64,000 nt of DNA from assembly GCF_964656455.1 (NCBI RefSeq), contig NC_135722.1, positions 88,779,313 to 88,843,312 on the forward strand, given 5' to 3'. Each line of letters begins with the position of its first letter. Position 1 is the first letter of the stretch. A program made the position numbers and the translations under genes. The notes beneath the pieces were generated by a model. It did no database searches. It was given only the letters and a program-made list of their open reading frames with translations, and had not been told where the DNA came from. Below are positions 34,100 to 46,250 of the stretch, one piece after another. The stretch comes from Halichoerus grypus. Taxonomy: Eukaryota; Chordata; Mammalia; Carnivora; Phocidae.

Positions 34100-34588
34100 G
34101 AGTGGTAGACTCATATGTACATACAACTGTTTACTCTTCATCCACAAAGCCTGCTCCTTGCTCAGTATCTCATCTTGGTAACCAACTACACCATGCACCC
34201 GGGTTCTCTGGCCCGAGATCTAGGTTTTATTCAAAATTCCTTTGTTCCTCTTGTAGCCTTACATTCACACCGTCCACGAGTCATTTTGATTTTAGCTTAA
34301 ACTATATATCTCACATCTGACCATTTCCTACCACTTCCACTACCACCATCATAGTCCAAGCCACCATTTTGTCTTCCCTCTTCTGTTGCAGCTGAGACAA
34401 ATGGGTATTCCTTCTCTTATTCTCTCTCTATAGTCCAACACTGACTTTGCTATCTTTTAAGATCTGAATCCCATCATGCCACTATCCAGTTCAAACTCAT
34501 TCTTGAAACAAGATACAGATTCCTCTTTATGACTTCCATGAAGCCAAGGTCATTTTTATATGTCATGTGATCTACAATACAAGTTAGT
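34100..34588 (+). repeat. Ancient mammalian repeat (unnamed)
   Basis: The order 'tctgaccatttcctaccact', 'agtccaagccaccattttg' and 'gatctgaatcccatcatgcc' is familiar from a common ancient mammalian repeat. It may be the reverse-complement orientation of the 15.4/31/34.9 kb family. Two overlapping open frames here have no homology. Confidence 0.35.
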
Positions 34589-34830
34589 AAAAAGAAGGGG
34601 AAGCAAACCATATGAGACTCTTAACTATAGAAAACATACTGAGGGTTGATGGAGGGAGGCAGGTGGGGGGATGGGCTAGATAGGGCATGGGGATTAAGGA
34701 GAGCACTAGGTGTTGTATGTAAGTGATGAATCACTAAATTCTACACCTGAAACTAACATTACCCTATATGTTAACTAGCTAGAATTCAAATAAAAACTTG
34801 AAATCAAAAAATAAAATAAAATAAAGGTTT
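34589..34830 (+). mobile_element. 5'-truncated L1 3'UTR
   Basis: AAACCATATGAGACTCTTAA, GAGAGCACTAGGTGTTGTA, 'ctacacctgaaactaacatt' and 'ttcaaataaaaacttgaaat' plus an AAAATAAAATAAA tail are a carnivore L1 3' end. Confidence 0.85.
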
Positions 34831-34849
34831 GTTGGATAAATAAATGAAT

Positions 34850-35640
34850 GGGGAAAAGGATCACTGAAGGAGTAAGAACTTGAATTGGTGAAAGCTGATA
34901 GGCACAGGTGGAGGAAGTAGCTGTGAACAGGAGGTAGGAAATTATTATAATGAGAGAGGAAGGAGGAGAGGATTGAAGGTTTGGTGGAAGGAAGATCAAA
35001 TACTCCTTGTTTGCTGGTCTTTATTACCTCAGTGAAGTATTATGCAACGTCAGCATCTGCTAGAATGTGTGGAATGTGAGAGAAGTATGAGGAAAGAACA
35101 GAAAGTTATCTTTTAGAGAATAGGAAATTAAAATACCTATGAAAGTAAGATTTCCAGGACATGTGTAGTGCCCATTACAGTTTTGTGATTATGAATGCAT
35201 AGTTAATCTCACCAGCCCCGTCAGATCATTTTCAGTGGTTATATCTGGCTGCTTGAGTGCAGGCACAGAGAAGATGGAGAGCTGGTGGTGAGAAGGGGAG
35301 TTTTATGGAATAGTTTTTCGGGATAGACAGAGAGAGGAACAGAGGAGATGGTGCTTTCATATAATGATTATATCTAATAATGAATCCTGAAATCTAAGGT
35401 GGGCAAGGACAAAGCGAACAGAGGGGGAAGGCGAGAGAGAGTGAGAAATCGGTCAATGTATTGAAGACTTAGATGGGAGGTGAATTGTAGCAGAGTAAGC
35501 GTTAGAGTAACTGAGCTGAAAAAAGGTGAAGAGCTGACAAAGGAATGCTTGAGATAGATATTTCAGAGGTGGAACACCCAAAACCAGGAGACTGGATAAC
35601 TGGAGAAGAATGTAGAAAAGGTTATTGAGAAAGAAAGGAT
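34850..35640 (+). repeat. Ancient purine-rich repeat (unnamed)
   Basis: 'aggaggagaggattgaagg', 'ctggctgcttgagtgcagg' and 'gaagatggagagctggtgg' match later parts of the same repeat family as 31016-32740. Purine-rich throughout. Confidence 0.35.
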
Positions 35641-35778
35641 TGGGGTATTAAATCATATTAAAGAACAATTATACATGTTGTGTGCTTGAGAGAAAGAAAA
35701 AAAAAAAAAACTCTTCAGGAACACAGAGGACAGTAAGAGAAAGTAACCAGGAGGGGGCTGATGCCATTAATACATAGG

Positions 35779-35831
35779 CTGTGTTGTGTTGTGTTATGTT
35801 GTGTTGTTTTGTGTTGTGTTATGTTGTGTTT
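35779..35831. repeat. (TGTGT)n-type pentamer repeat
   Basis: About ten imperfect copies of GTGTT with GTTAT and GTTTT variants. Confidence 0.9.
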
Positions 35832-36644
35832 CAGGAGGAAATAGTGATGAGGGACATCTAGAAATGCCATAAGAGACATAGATGATACCCTACTTCTTGT
35901 CATGAAGAAATGGAATCTAGTAGATAAATACTCTCTTTTTGAGAAGTGGCAAAAAAAAAAAAAAATCATGTCCTCTGCTTCTGTTAAGATATTCAAAATG
36001 CTTAGGCATTTGATATCCTCTACTGTATGACTTTGGGAAAGTCACTTAGCATGCGTTGTTTTGAATTTTCAACCTATATTATAAGCTGCACTAACTAGAT
36101 AATCTTTAAGCATTTACCTAGGATTAGGATTCTATTTCTTTATATTCATCATTTTGACCACATTGCCTTCTGTATTTTACCAGTTTTCAATTATTTTGGA
36201 ATTATACCTGCTATTTGCTAAAAAGGAACTTTAAATAACCAAGATACATGTGGTTTTCTTCTGCTTCCCGAAAGACAAAATTGGTGGAAATACAGTAATC
36301 TATATAGATAACACTTGGTTAGTCACACAAATGGAGCTTAGCCTCATTCATGATAATTTGAACATTAGATAATAAAAAAGCCATTTATATTTGGATTTGA
36401 ACCACACTGTGACATTATTTTGTGAGTGTACTTTCTTAATTACATTGTAAACTAAACAAAATTTGCTTTCTCAGGGTAATTATCAGCTAGGAGGCCTGAG
36501 GATGAAGAGTGTTGGATTTATGCTAATGGAAGGGGAAAGAGCAGGCTAAGAATTCCAAAGATAATCAATAAATAAATCCATTGAATAATGGAGAGTTAAC
36601 TAAATAAGCATAACTCTTTGACCATCCCCACATTTAAATGACCT
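35832..36644. other. No recognisable feature
   Basis: AT-rich unique DNA with a poly-A run near 35951. Confidence 0.35.
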
Positions 36645-36712
36645 AGAGTATGAATGTCCTAGCACAGTGCCTGGCACAAAACAACTCAATAAATATTGAT
36701 TTCCTTTTCTTT
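36645..36712 (+). mobile_element. L2/MIR 3' end relic
   Basis: CCTAGCACAGTGCCTGGCAC followed by CTCAATAAATATTGATT is the shared L2/MIR 3' terminal motif. Confidence 0.75.
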
Positions 36713-37297
36713 CTTTGATCATTATAGAAGTTCCTTTTTCTTTTTTCTTTTTTTAACTTATATGAAGGTCATTTCTTATCTTCTTCTCTATTGATTTAAA
36801 TCCTTGGAGGATAAAGAGATCACAAATACAGAAGAAAAGGTGTTGAAGCCTTGTTCTATGGCACAGCCTAATGTGACAATAAGAATGTTTTCCCCTTCCT
36901 ATAAGGGTATTGTTAGGAAATGTATGCACTCAAACTAGCATCAAACCTATTTATTTAGCAGATATGGGGTAGATTGCCCCTTTAGTTACTCAGATAGGAC
37001 ATACGGCACCACGACAATGATTATTATAAGCAACCAGGCTTCAGATGGACAGTTTGAACATAATACAATATCCCTTAACAAATAGGATTTTAGCACTCTC
37101 CAGGTAATTCCCTGCTGTGTGAGATCTTCTTTGTGAAATCTCTTTGTTCAGCTCAGATGGGTCGTTTGTCAAATTCCTTCTCATTATTAAAAATGTATTC
37201 AATAGCATTTAATGAGTACATATGGGTTCAGAAATGATCACAAATCAAAATTTCAAAAGTCATATTTTTATCTGCACTCTCCAAGACTATGAATATG
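36713..37297. other. No recognisable feature
   Basis: No gene or repeat identified beyond a T/C-rich run near 36735. Confidence 0.35.
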
Positions 37298-37425
37298 TAG
37301 CAAGCCCTTAATGTGGACAATTCTTAATGCTCAAACAGGATCTGATCCTTATAATATTCACTGAGTTTTTACAGCCTTCAATTTTCAGGTAAGGAAATTA
37401 TAAAAACCCAAAGAGATAATGTTGG
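37298..37425 (-). mobile_element. MIR relic, reverse strand
   Basis: 'gatctgatccttataatatt' and 'ttcaggtaaggaaattataa' fit the reverse-complement MIR core. A SINE has inserted at its right edge. Confidence 0.55.
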
Positions 37426-37427
37426 TG

Positions 37428-37605
37428 TTTTTATTTTATTTGTTTGACAGAGAAAGATTGAGAGCACAAGTAGGGGGAGTGGCAGAGGGAGACAGAGAAG
37501 CAGGCTCCAAGCAAGGAGCCCGACATGGAGCTCGATCTCAGGACCCTAAGATCATGACCTGAGCCGAAGGTAGACACTAAACTGACTGAGCCACCCAAGT
37601 GCCCC
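37428..37605 (-). mobile_element. SINEC, reverse strand
   Basis: 'attttatttgtttgacagag', GGGGGAGTGGCAGAGGGAGA, head ending GAGCCACCCAAGTGCCCC. No clean target duplication seen. Confidence 0.93.
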
Positions 37606-38180
37606 GGAAACCTTACTTTGAAGCCCTGCTTCTTGCTTTTGCACACTCAGAACAGTACATCACAAAATCAGGGAGTAGGGAAAATTTCCTCTCCATTCCA
37701 TGCAGAGAGACCTCCCAGGTGTTACCTAAACTGAGAATATTCCTGTTAATAATGCTTGCTATTTACCATAGCAGAACATTTCACAGGACTAAGAACTATG
37801 GCGATCCATCAAAGCCTCTCTTATTTGGGCCAGGTTCTAATCCAAGAAGACTTTTAAAATGTGGTTCACAAAAGTACACAAACTGCGTGGGACTGTGGAC
37901 ACAGCAGCCACCCACAGCTGGACAGAAACAATGAAGGAAAGTCCGCCCAGATTTCAGGCCAAGAACACTCACTGGGCCTGGCCCACAAAAACCTGCCCCC
38001 ACAACTTCCCATGCTCTTTCACCCAACTTTCTGAGGTGGGTGAATGTGGACATTTCAGAAGCCATGAAAGGTGACAGAGCCCTGAGATGGGTAGCAGCCT
38101 GGATCCTCAAGCCATTGTTTGAATGAGAGCTACTTGTTTTGAAATTTATGTGAGCAAGAGAAACTTCTACTTGACTGTGT
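37606..38180. other. Unassigned, possibly an LTR relic
   Basis: 'gtgagcaagagaaacttct' near 38150 and 'agccctgagatgggtagcag' near 38080 vaguely recall a MaLR-type LTR end, but I cannot support it. The 104-codon reverse open frame here is unrecognised. Confidence 0.25.
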
Positions 38181-38230
38181 ATGTGTGTGGGGGTGTGTGT
38201 CGTAGTCTAGTTCTCAGATCAGCTGTGCTC

Positions 38231-38286
38231 ATGAATATATACATATATACATAATAAGCACTATATATATATATGTATATATTCAT
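38231..38286. repeat. AT-rich perfect inverted repeat
   Basis: Two 19-bp perfect complementary arms (38231-38249 and 38268-38286; left arm ATGAATATATACATATATA) separated by 18 bp. Capable of forming a hairpin or cruciform. Confidence 0.85.
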
Positions 38287-39559
38287 ATAATACTGGGTAA
38301 GAGAGGCAGAGACAGTCTCAAAAACCTCACCTCCCACACAGCCACCCACAATCAGGAGGGATCTCACAAGTGCAAAGCTACTCCCTGAAGAGTGAAGGGT
38401 CTATGCTCCACATCAGGCACCCCAACCTTTGGAACCTGCAATGGAGAGACGAGCCCCCAACATGGCTGGCTTTGAAAACCAATGAGGCTTATGTCCAAGA
38501 GACCCAAAGCGCTGTCTGGAATGAAGATATTTCTTTTAAAGGGCTCAAGTACCCTTTCTTTTAAGGTCCCTGATCCCGGGAACCAGCACAAAAGCTGCAG
38601 TTTATAAGTGCCTAGACTGTATGCAGAAGGAGATTCATGTGCTAATCTTCCAAGTGTCTGCCATAGAGGCAGGAGCCTGCTGGGACTCTCTCCAGGAAAT
38701 GAGACACTGGCAGGTGCCATTTTGTGCTCTCCCTCTACCTTGATGACTCTAGTAGGCATGCCCTGACCCCGTGCTCTCCTGCGGCTCCACTAAAGCATAT
38801 GAGTATGCCCCAGTTCTGCACACCGTCGGTGCTTCACTAAAGACAGTAGATGCACACCATACACACAGGAGATGCTCCTTGATCACCTTGTTCTGGTGAC
38901 CAGGGTTTTGCCTTCCTGGGTCCCATGGGACTAACAATCAGAGACAGTTCTTGGTAGGCTACTACCCTCGGGGCACTACACAGACAGCAGGCTAAGCTAC
39001 AGACCCAATTTTTCTGTGAAAAAGGCCTATGTACTTGTCCTGGTGCTTGAGCCTAAGAGGAAAACTTCAGGTTTGCCACACATCTAGAGGCTATGTTTCT
39101 GTTCTCAGGGAACATAGGCTGGGGGATGCCATCTTTGTATTCTCCCTCAGCCTCATCTCGGTCCACCAGGACCTCCCAGAAAGGAGCTTATACATTCATA
39201 CAGAGCCCAATTTTTTATCCAGGAGACATCTCCACATTGCCTGTCCTGGAAGCCAGCAGGATTTACAATTGCAATCCCATAGGACCATATATATTTGCAT
39301 ACTTTAAAAGCTGCTGCCTGAGGATCTGTCTTCCAATCAGCTTGAAACTAGATGCTAACTAAGATCCCTCTCTTTGGAACACTAACAGGTCTTGGAATAC
39401 CCTTATGGGATCAATTAAGTCAGACTGCTTAGAACATCACAAAGTCTTGAGAGAACCAAGAGCTAGGGCAAGGTTGAAAGATATGGTTTATCTATACAAG
39501 ACCAATCCTTCAAGACTGAGGGAGATAGCTGTTTCTAATACATAGAAACAAACACAGAG

Positions 39560-40450
39560 TCAAGAAAAATGAAGAAACAGAGGAATATGTGCCAAAGGAC
39601 AACATAAAACCTCAGGAAAAAAATCTCAGGAAAAGGAGGATAAGTAATTTTCCTGATAAAGAGTTCCAAGTAATGGTCATAAAGATGCTGGCTGAGCTGA
39701 GGAGAAGAATGGGTGAACACAGTGAGAACCTTAGGAAAGAGAGAGAAAATACAACAAATGGAAGCCACAGAGCAGAAGAATACAACTGAACTAAGAAATA
39801 AACCACAAGAGTTCAGCATCAGACTAGATAAAGTGGAGGAAATGGACAGTGATTTAGAAGAAAGCACAGTGACACTCAAACAGAGCAGCGAAAAGAAAAC
39901 AAAAATTTGTTTTTAAAGTGATGATAGCTTGAGGGACCTATATGATACCATCAAGCAGAAATCATTTGCATTGTAGGGATCCCAGAAGGAAAAGAGACAG
40001 TGAAAAGTGTGGGAGACTTATTTGAAGAAATAATGGTTGAAAACTTCTTAACCTGGGGAAGGAAACAGACAAGTACATCCAGGAAGTCCAGAAAGTTCCA
40101 AATAAAATGAATCCAAAGAAAGCTATACCAAGATATGCTATAATTAAAATGTCAAAATTAAAGATAGAGAATCTTAAAAGAAATAAAAGAAAAACAACTT
40201 GTTACCCACAAGGGAACCCCTATAAGACCAACAGCAGATTTTTCAGCAGGAACTTTGCAGATGGGAAAGGAGAGGCATAATACATTAAAAGTGCTGAAAG
40301 AAAGGGAAGAAAAAAAAAAACAACTTTCAACCAAGAATATTCTACCTGGCAAGGTTATCATTTAGAATTGAAGGATATATAGAGTTCTCCAGATTAGTAA
40401 AAGCTAAAGGAGTTCATCACCACTAAACTGGCCTTACAAATAGTTAAAGG
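39560..40450 (+). pseudogene. L1 ORF1 (old subfamily), frameshifted
   Basis: ORF1p RNA-binding protein relic. The coiled-coil part is readable (DKEFQVMVIKMLAELRRR, then EHSENL). After a frameshift near 39780 comes KVEEMDSDLEEST. The RRM start 'GIPEGKETV' lies near 39978, and the C-terminal domain DNA 'accaagaatattctacctgg' lies near 40330. Multiple frameshifts and stops make it non-coding. Confidence 0.8.
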
Positions 40451-40598
40451 AACTTTAAGCTGAAAAGAAAGAGCACTGATTAGTTACAGCAAAAAAATGA
40501 AAGTATAAATCTCACTGGTAATAGTAAATATATAGTAAAGGTATGGCTTATACTCATAAAGCTAATATGAAGGTGAAAAGTCAAAAGTAGTATAAATA

Positions 40599-41033
40599 TT
40601 CATCCTTTATGATGGCTGAATAATATTCCATTGTGTATCCACCATTTGCATAGACATGGATGGAACTGGAGGGAATTATGTTAAGTGAAGTAAGTCAAGC
40701 AGAGAAAGACAATTATCATATGGTTTCACTCATATGTGGAACATAAGGAATAGCACAGAGGACCATAGGGGAAGGGAGGGAAATCCAAAGGGGGAGAAAT
40801 CAGAGAGGAAGATAAACCATGAGGGACTATGGACACTGAGGAACAATCTGAGGGTTTCAGAGGGGAGGAGGGTGGGGAGGAGGGGGTAACAGGGTGATGG
40901 GTATTGAGGAAGGCACATGCTGTGATGAGCACTGGGTATTATACTTAACTAATGAATCACTGAACACTACATCAAAAACTAATTATGTACTATACAGTGG
41001 CTAACTGAACATAATAATAATAAATAAAAAACC
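40599..41033 (+). mobile_element. L1 3' fragment with 5' inversion (twin priming)
   Basis: Flanked by an exact 17-bp target duplication, CAAAAGTAGTATAAATA, at 40582-40598 and 41034-41050. The first ~44 bases (40599-40642) are L1 ORF2 sequence in reverse orientation. From 40643 ('atttgcatagacatggatgg') L1 runs forward through the 3'UTR to an AATAATAATAAATAAAAAA tail. The two pieces are adjacent in L1 coordinates, as expected for twin priming. Confidence 0.95.
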
Positions 41034-41167
41034 CAAAAGTAGTATAAATAACTATAACTAAAATAATCAGTTAAGGTATACACAAAATAAAAAGTTGTCA
41101 AATATGACATGAAAAACACAAACATGGAGGGGTGGGCTAAAAATATAGAGTTTTAGAATGCGTTTAA

Positions 41168-41354
41168 TTTTTTAATTTTTATTTTTTTTTAGGGAGAGAG
41201 AGTGGGGGGGCAGAGGGGTAGAGGGAGAGGAAGAGAGAGAGAAACCCAAGCAGGCTTCACACTGAGCACAGAGCCCCATGCAGGGTTTGCTCTCATGACC
41301 CTGAGATCATGACCTGAGCCCAAATCAAGGGCTGACTGAGCCACCCAGTGCCCC
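41168..41354 (-). mobile_element. SINEC, reverse strand
   Basis: T-rich tail, GA-rich middle, head ending GAGCCACCCAGTGCCCC. Target duplication AGAATGCGTTTAA / AGAATATGTTTAA at 41155-41167 and 41355-41367 (two mismatches). Confidence 0.95.
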
Positions 41355-41524
41355 AGAATATGTTTAAACATAAGTTGTTATCAACTTAATATACACCGTT
41401 ATATATATGGGATGGTATATGTGCACCTCATGGTAATCACAAAGCAAAAACCTATGGTAGGTAAACAAGAGGTAATAAAAAAGGAATCTAAATATAACAC
41501 TAATACCACAAGGGAAATAGAACA

Positions 41525-43090
41525 AACAATCCTAAAATTGTATGAAACCACGAAAGATCCCAAATAACCAAAGTAATCCTGAGACAGAAGAACAAATCTA
41601 GAGGCATCATGTTGCCTGATTTCAAACTATATACAAAGCTATAGTAATCAAAACAATATGGTTTCAGCATAAAAAAAAAGAAAAGACACATAGATCAATA
41701 GAACAGAATAGAGAGCCCAGAAATAAACACATGCATATATGGTCAATTAATTTATAACAAAAAGACAAGAATATACAATGGGGATAGGGCAGTCTCTTTA
41801 ATAAATCGTGTTGGGAAAACTGGACAGCCACATGCAAAAGAATAAAACTAGACCACAATCTTATACCATACACAAAAATTAATTCAGAATGGATTAAAGA
41901 CTCGAATATAAGACCTGAAACCATAAAACCCTTAGCAGAAAACATAGGCTTCAGTAAGCTCTTAGACATCAATCTTGTTGATAAGTTTTTGGATCTGACT
42001 CCAAAAGCAAAGGCAATAAAAGGAAAAATAAACAAATGGGATTACATCGAACTAAAAGGCTTCTGCACAGCAAAGGAAAAGGCAACCTACTGAATGAGAG
42101 AATATATTTGCAAATCATATATCCAATAAAAGGTTAATATCCAAAATATAAAAAGAACTCATACAACTCAATAGCAAAACAAAACAAAACAAACAAACAA
42201 AAACCCCAATCAATCCAATTAAAAAAATAGACAATCTAAACAGAATTTCTCCAAAGATATATAGATGGTCAATAGGTACATGAAAAGATACTCAACACTC
42301 CTAATCATCAGGGAAATGCAAATCAAAACCACAATGAGATATCGTCTCACACCTGTCAGAATGGCTAGTATCAAAAGATAAGAAATAAGAAGTGTTGGTG
42401 AGAATATGGGGAGAAAAAGGAATCCTGATGCACTGTTGGTGGGAATGCAAACTGGTGCAGCTTTTCTGGAAAACAGTATGGAATTTCCTGAAAAAGTTAA
42501 AAATAGAACTACCTTATGATCCAGCAACCACACTACTGGGTATTTACCCCAAAAATACAAAAACACTAACTCAAAGGGATACATGCACCCCTATGTTTAT
42601 AGCAGCATTATTTACAATAGCCAAGATATGGAAGCATCCCAAATGTCCATTGATTAAGGAATGGATAAAGAAGATGTGGTATAGATATACAATGGAATAT
42701 TATTTAGCCATGAAAAGAATGAAATCTTGCCATTTGCAATAACATGGATAGAGCTAGAGAGTGTAATGCTAAGTGAAATAAGTCAGTCAGAGAAAGACAA
42801 ATACCATATGATTTTACTCAGATGTGGAATTTAAGAAACAAAACAAATGAGCAAAGTAAAAATAAGAGAGAGAGAGAGAGACAAGCCGAGAAACAGATAC
42901 TTAACTACTGAGAACAAACTGGTGGTTACCAGAGGGGAGGGTCCGGGTGGGGGATGGGTGAAATAGGTGATGGGGATGAAGGAGGGCATTGTGATGAGCA
43001 CTGGGTGATGTACGGAAGTGTTGATTCACTATATTGTACACCTGAAACTAATATAACATTGTATAGTAATTATGCTGAAAAAATTTTAAA
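41525..43090 (+). mobile_element. L1 ORF2 C-terminal half and 3'UTR
   Basis: Forward-strand ORF2 begins around 'gaacaaacaatcctaaaatt'. It passes ACTGGACAGCCACATGC near 41819 and CTCACACCTGTCAGAATGG near 42346. An open segment at 42392-42742 encodes [31 protein letters not shown] and YTMEYYLAMKR. The 3'UTR has GAGCACTGGGTGATGTACGG and 'gtacacctgaaactaatata'. Upstream frames are broken. Confidence 0.85.
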
Positions 43091-43199
43091 AAGTTCACTG
43101 TCAACAATTTCCCCAAGTCTGCTTACAAAATAATTTTATAAATATGTATATGTTATGGATCATTAATAATTTAAATGACAAATATAAAGTGATTTGAGC

Positions 43200-43605
43200 C
43201 CTAAAATTTAAATCACTATCACTATTCTAAAATATTTTGATCCTATCTGTATCCATATTAATATCACATACCTAGGAACAGGATGAAGGTGTCCAGAAGA
43301 TAAAAACTTCTAGTTATAAGATAAATAAGTCCTGGGGATGGCATGTACGACATGATGATGATAGGTTTGTACTGCTACATGATATCTTTGAAAGTTGTTA
43401 AGAGAGTAGATCCTAGGAGTTCTTATCCCAAGTAAATTTTTTTCTTTTTCTTTTTCTTTTTTTTAACTATCTATATGAGACGATGTATGTTAACTAAACT
43501 TAATCGTGGTCATCTTTCACAATATTTGTAAATCAAGTCATTATGCTGTATACCTTAAACTTATGCAGTGCTGTATGTCAATTAGTTATATCTCAAAAAA
43601 ACTGG
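43200..43605 (+). mobile_element. Old L1 3'UTR end
   Basis: 'gaaagttgttaagagagtag' (43391), 'gatgtatgttaactaaactt' (43483) and 'atgctgtataccttaaactt' (43543) are the terminal 3'UTR series of an L1M element. It is distinct from the one ending at 43090. Confidence 0.7.
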
Positions 43606-43619
43606 AAGAAAAGATACAT

Positions 43620-43832
43620 AAATTATATAATTTATGTATATAATATAGAACATAGAATGTAATAGATTGCATATTATTAACATATATGTGTAATTATACA
43701 TATATACATATATACATATATATAATAATATATAACACATACACAGTAAGCTATAACATATGTCATATATATAATCCTAAGTACAGCTACTATGAGAACT
43801 AGACTAGAACACACACACACACACACACACAT
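43620..43832. repeat. AT-rich tract and (AC)n microsatellite
   Basis: TATACATATATACATATATA-type repeats at about 43690-43740 followed by a perfect (AC) run at 43809-43831. Confidence 0.9.
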
Positions 43833-43840
43833 AACTCATG

Positions 43841-45127
43841 TGATAATATTATGTTACACAGATAATCATAAGAGCAGCTGATCTGAAAACTATACCGGGA
43901 TCAAACTTCTAGAATGACAGTCCAAGATCAGAATGAATCAGCCGTCAAGCCACCTTGATGTCAAGTACTGAGCACCTAACCAGTGCTCTACCATTTCTCA
44001 GTGACTAAGGACAGGATTGGCCCCAGATGTCAGGATGACACTGTCGCCTGCATATGGAGATCAAGTGGCTTTAATAGTGTAGAAAGGAGCATTGTGGGGA
44101 CAAGGAGTATAGCAGATGCTGACAGCCTTCTTTCAAGTGACTTCTTTGTAATCATTTGCAGGTGGCAACTAAAGGCAGATTCAGCCCAAGGCTCTCAGCT
44201 GAGCTACCTCCAGCCCCTGTCAAACTCCGGCAGCACTGCAGGCTACCTCTGGCCCTGCAGACTTTGTCACTAAGACCCTGTTAATCCCAGGTACACGCCG
44301 GCTTGTTCAGGCCATGCTCACCTCTGTGACTCTTCTGTGTTTAACAGCAGGTCAGCTAACTTCATAATCCTTCACTGGATTTTTCTTCCCCAGCTTCCAT
44401 CTTCAAGAAGATTATAGTCCTGTAATATCTTTCTTCTTCCCTCTATTTACTCCAGGGCTGCGTTAAATGTGATTAGGTGTACCCCGTGCCAGTGCGTCTT
44501 GTGTCTGGAGTCACAGATTGCTGAAAGGTAGACCTGAGAGATGCTCTATGGTTTTGCCTTTCTATTTTGCCTTTTTATTTCTCTCCAAAGCCCAAGTGCG
44601 TCAGTTAAAACCAATTTCTTTCTTTCTCAGACAGACGCTGCAGCCATTACATTGGGGTTTAAATGGTTTTCACTCTTCTAAAATGGTTAGGATGGCTGTG
44701 TTATTGGGTTACTTCAGCTCCCTGTGATCTACATCCTATTGCCAACTAAGGTCACAGAGATTTTGGAAGCAGAGTGATGAAGTCTTAGGGGCGCTGGTTT
44801 TATTGAAGTAGCATCAGCACATTATCGGTGATGAAAAACCTGTGAGTCCTGAGATCTCTCTGGATTCCTGAAGCTCAAGCTGGGATTAGGAGCATAAGGT
44901 AGGCTTTTCTTTCCCACTGGAATTGTGGCTTCTTGGTGACCGGGGCCGCCAAGGGCCCTTCAGAATGTTCTAGTAAGATCAAGCCTAGCGACCTGAACCT
45001 GCTTAGGTATGAGGGTCTTTCTCCTATCCATTAACACAATAGGGAAGAAGATTCTGAGAATTTTTCTACGTAGCTGACCCATCATGTGTCCATCCGGAAA
45101 TTCAGGGCATTCTCCATAATGTCTAAT
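43841..45127. other. Unique sequence, no feature recognised
   Basis: About 1.3 kb without recognisable repeat. Open frame 43983-44273 (96 codons) shows no known domain. Confidence 0.4.
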
Positions 45128-45320
45128 TCTAACCTTTTTAATTTATTCTTAGTTTTTATTCTTATTTTTTATTGAAGTATAGTTGACACTAATTGTTACA
45201 TTAGTTTCAGGTGTACAACACAGTGATTTGACAACTCTTTACATTATGCCATGTCCCCACAAGTGTAGCTACCACCTGTCACCATACGATGCTCTTACAA
45301 TCCTAATCCTTCTTTTTAAA
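45128..45320 (-). mobile_element. Old L1 3' end, reverse strand
   Basis: TTTTTTATTGAAGTATAGTT, 'attagtttcaggtgtacaac' and 'cacctgtcaccatacgatg' are the reverse complement of an L1M 3' end. Confidence 0.8.
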
Positions 45321-46016
45321 TCTGCTTTTTCTCCCTTCCTTTTCTCCTCTTCACAGTGGAATAGTATTATGGCAATCCCTCCATAACTATGCCCAATTTA
45401 AGTCTAGTCTCTTCCTCCCTATCCAAAGAACATGACTATAAAAGGACAGCACCATATATTTTATACCTAGAAAACCTCATCCTCATAATTTTATGTTTTT
45501 TTTCCTTGTGGCACAAATATTGAAGCAAAATTAAGGGCAATTAAAAATTTGAGGTGTGGGTTACATGTTACTGGATTTTGTTGCTCTTTTACGACAGAGA
45601 GAACAGAGTAGGTCTTCAGCTCAAGTGTTGCGATGATTTTGAGCCCTGTGCTCAGAGAGAGGAAACAGAAGAGAAAGTAGATATGCAGCAACAAGGAGCA
45701 GCTAGCCTGCGAGGAGAGTCACAGAGACGTGGCAAAGATCCCAGAGCCACTTTCGTCTGTCGCTGGGCATTTTCACTCAGCCCCTGCTCAACTCACCAGG
45801 GTGACCTCTGATCCTGATATCACCACGTGTATGCTTGTGATTTTGCTTATTTCTTATCTATATCACCTGTCAGCTCTTCATTTCCTTACTCATTTCCTAG
45901 TTTGGATTCTGAGACACCTTGCTAATGCCACTTCCCTTCTTAATAAGCTTGAATAGCTCCTCATTGCCTATAAGATGAAATTGCATGTACAATTAACTGC
46001 AATACACTAAGCTAAT
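45321..46016. other. Unique sequence
   Basis: Nothing recognised; open frames at 45554-45956 lack known domains. Confidence 0.4.
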
Positions 46017-46250
46017 AATAGCTAGCATTTGTTGAGCCCTTTTAAGTGCACAATGCTGAGTGTGTTATATGTATGACACCTAAATACCACAACTACCCTG
46101 CAGAGTTGGTGTTATTATTCCCATTGCACAGATGAGGGATCTGAGGCTCTCAAAGGTAAGGGGTTTACTTAGGGTCAAAGGTCTACCCAGTGGTGAAGCC
46201 AGGACTTAAACCCAGGTTCTCCTGATTCCAAAGTCATTACCCTCACAATA
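46017..46250 (-). mobile_element. MIR relic, nearly full length, reverse strand
   Basis: 'agcatttgttgagccctttt', 'ttattcccattgcacagatg', GGATCTGAGGCTCTC and 'ggacttaaacccaggttctc' follow full-length MIR in reverse orientation. The best-preserved MIR in the window. Confidence 0.9.

Larger units (their letters stand above)
38290..41525 (+). mobile_element. Old L1: 5'UTR, ORF1 and inter-ORF region
   Basis: A forward-strand old L1 whose ORF1 is recognisable at 39560-40450. The stretch upstream (38290-39550) is probably its 5'UTR, by position. The inter-ORF spacer continues past a nested L1 (40599-41033) and a SINE (41168-41354) with 'cctcatggtaatcacaaag' near 41427, a typical L1 spacer phrase. 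ORF2 C-terminal sequence follows from about 41525, so an internal deletion or a second insertion lies near there. Confidence 0.6.

Noticed and set aside
35779..35831. Regularly spaced short repeats that could suggest an array
   Set aside because: The units are contiguous pentamers with no spacers, so it is a simple repeat, not CRISPR-like.
37796..38110. 104-codon reverse open frame
   Set aside because: No homology recognised; the DNA looks more like a decayed LTR than a gene.
43983..44273. 96-codon open frame in unique DNA
   Set aside because: No known domain, no splice-site context I can support, and composition no different from its surroundings.
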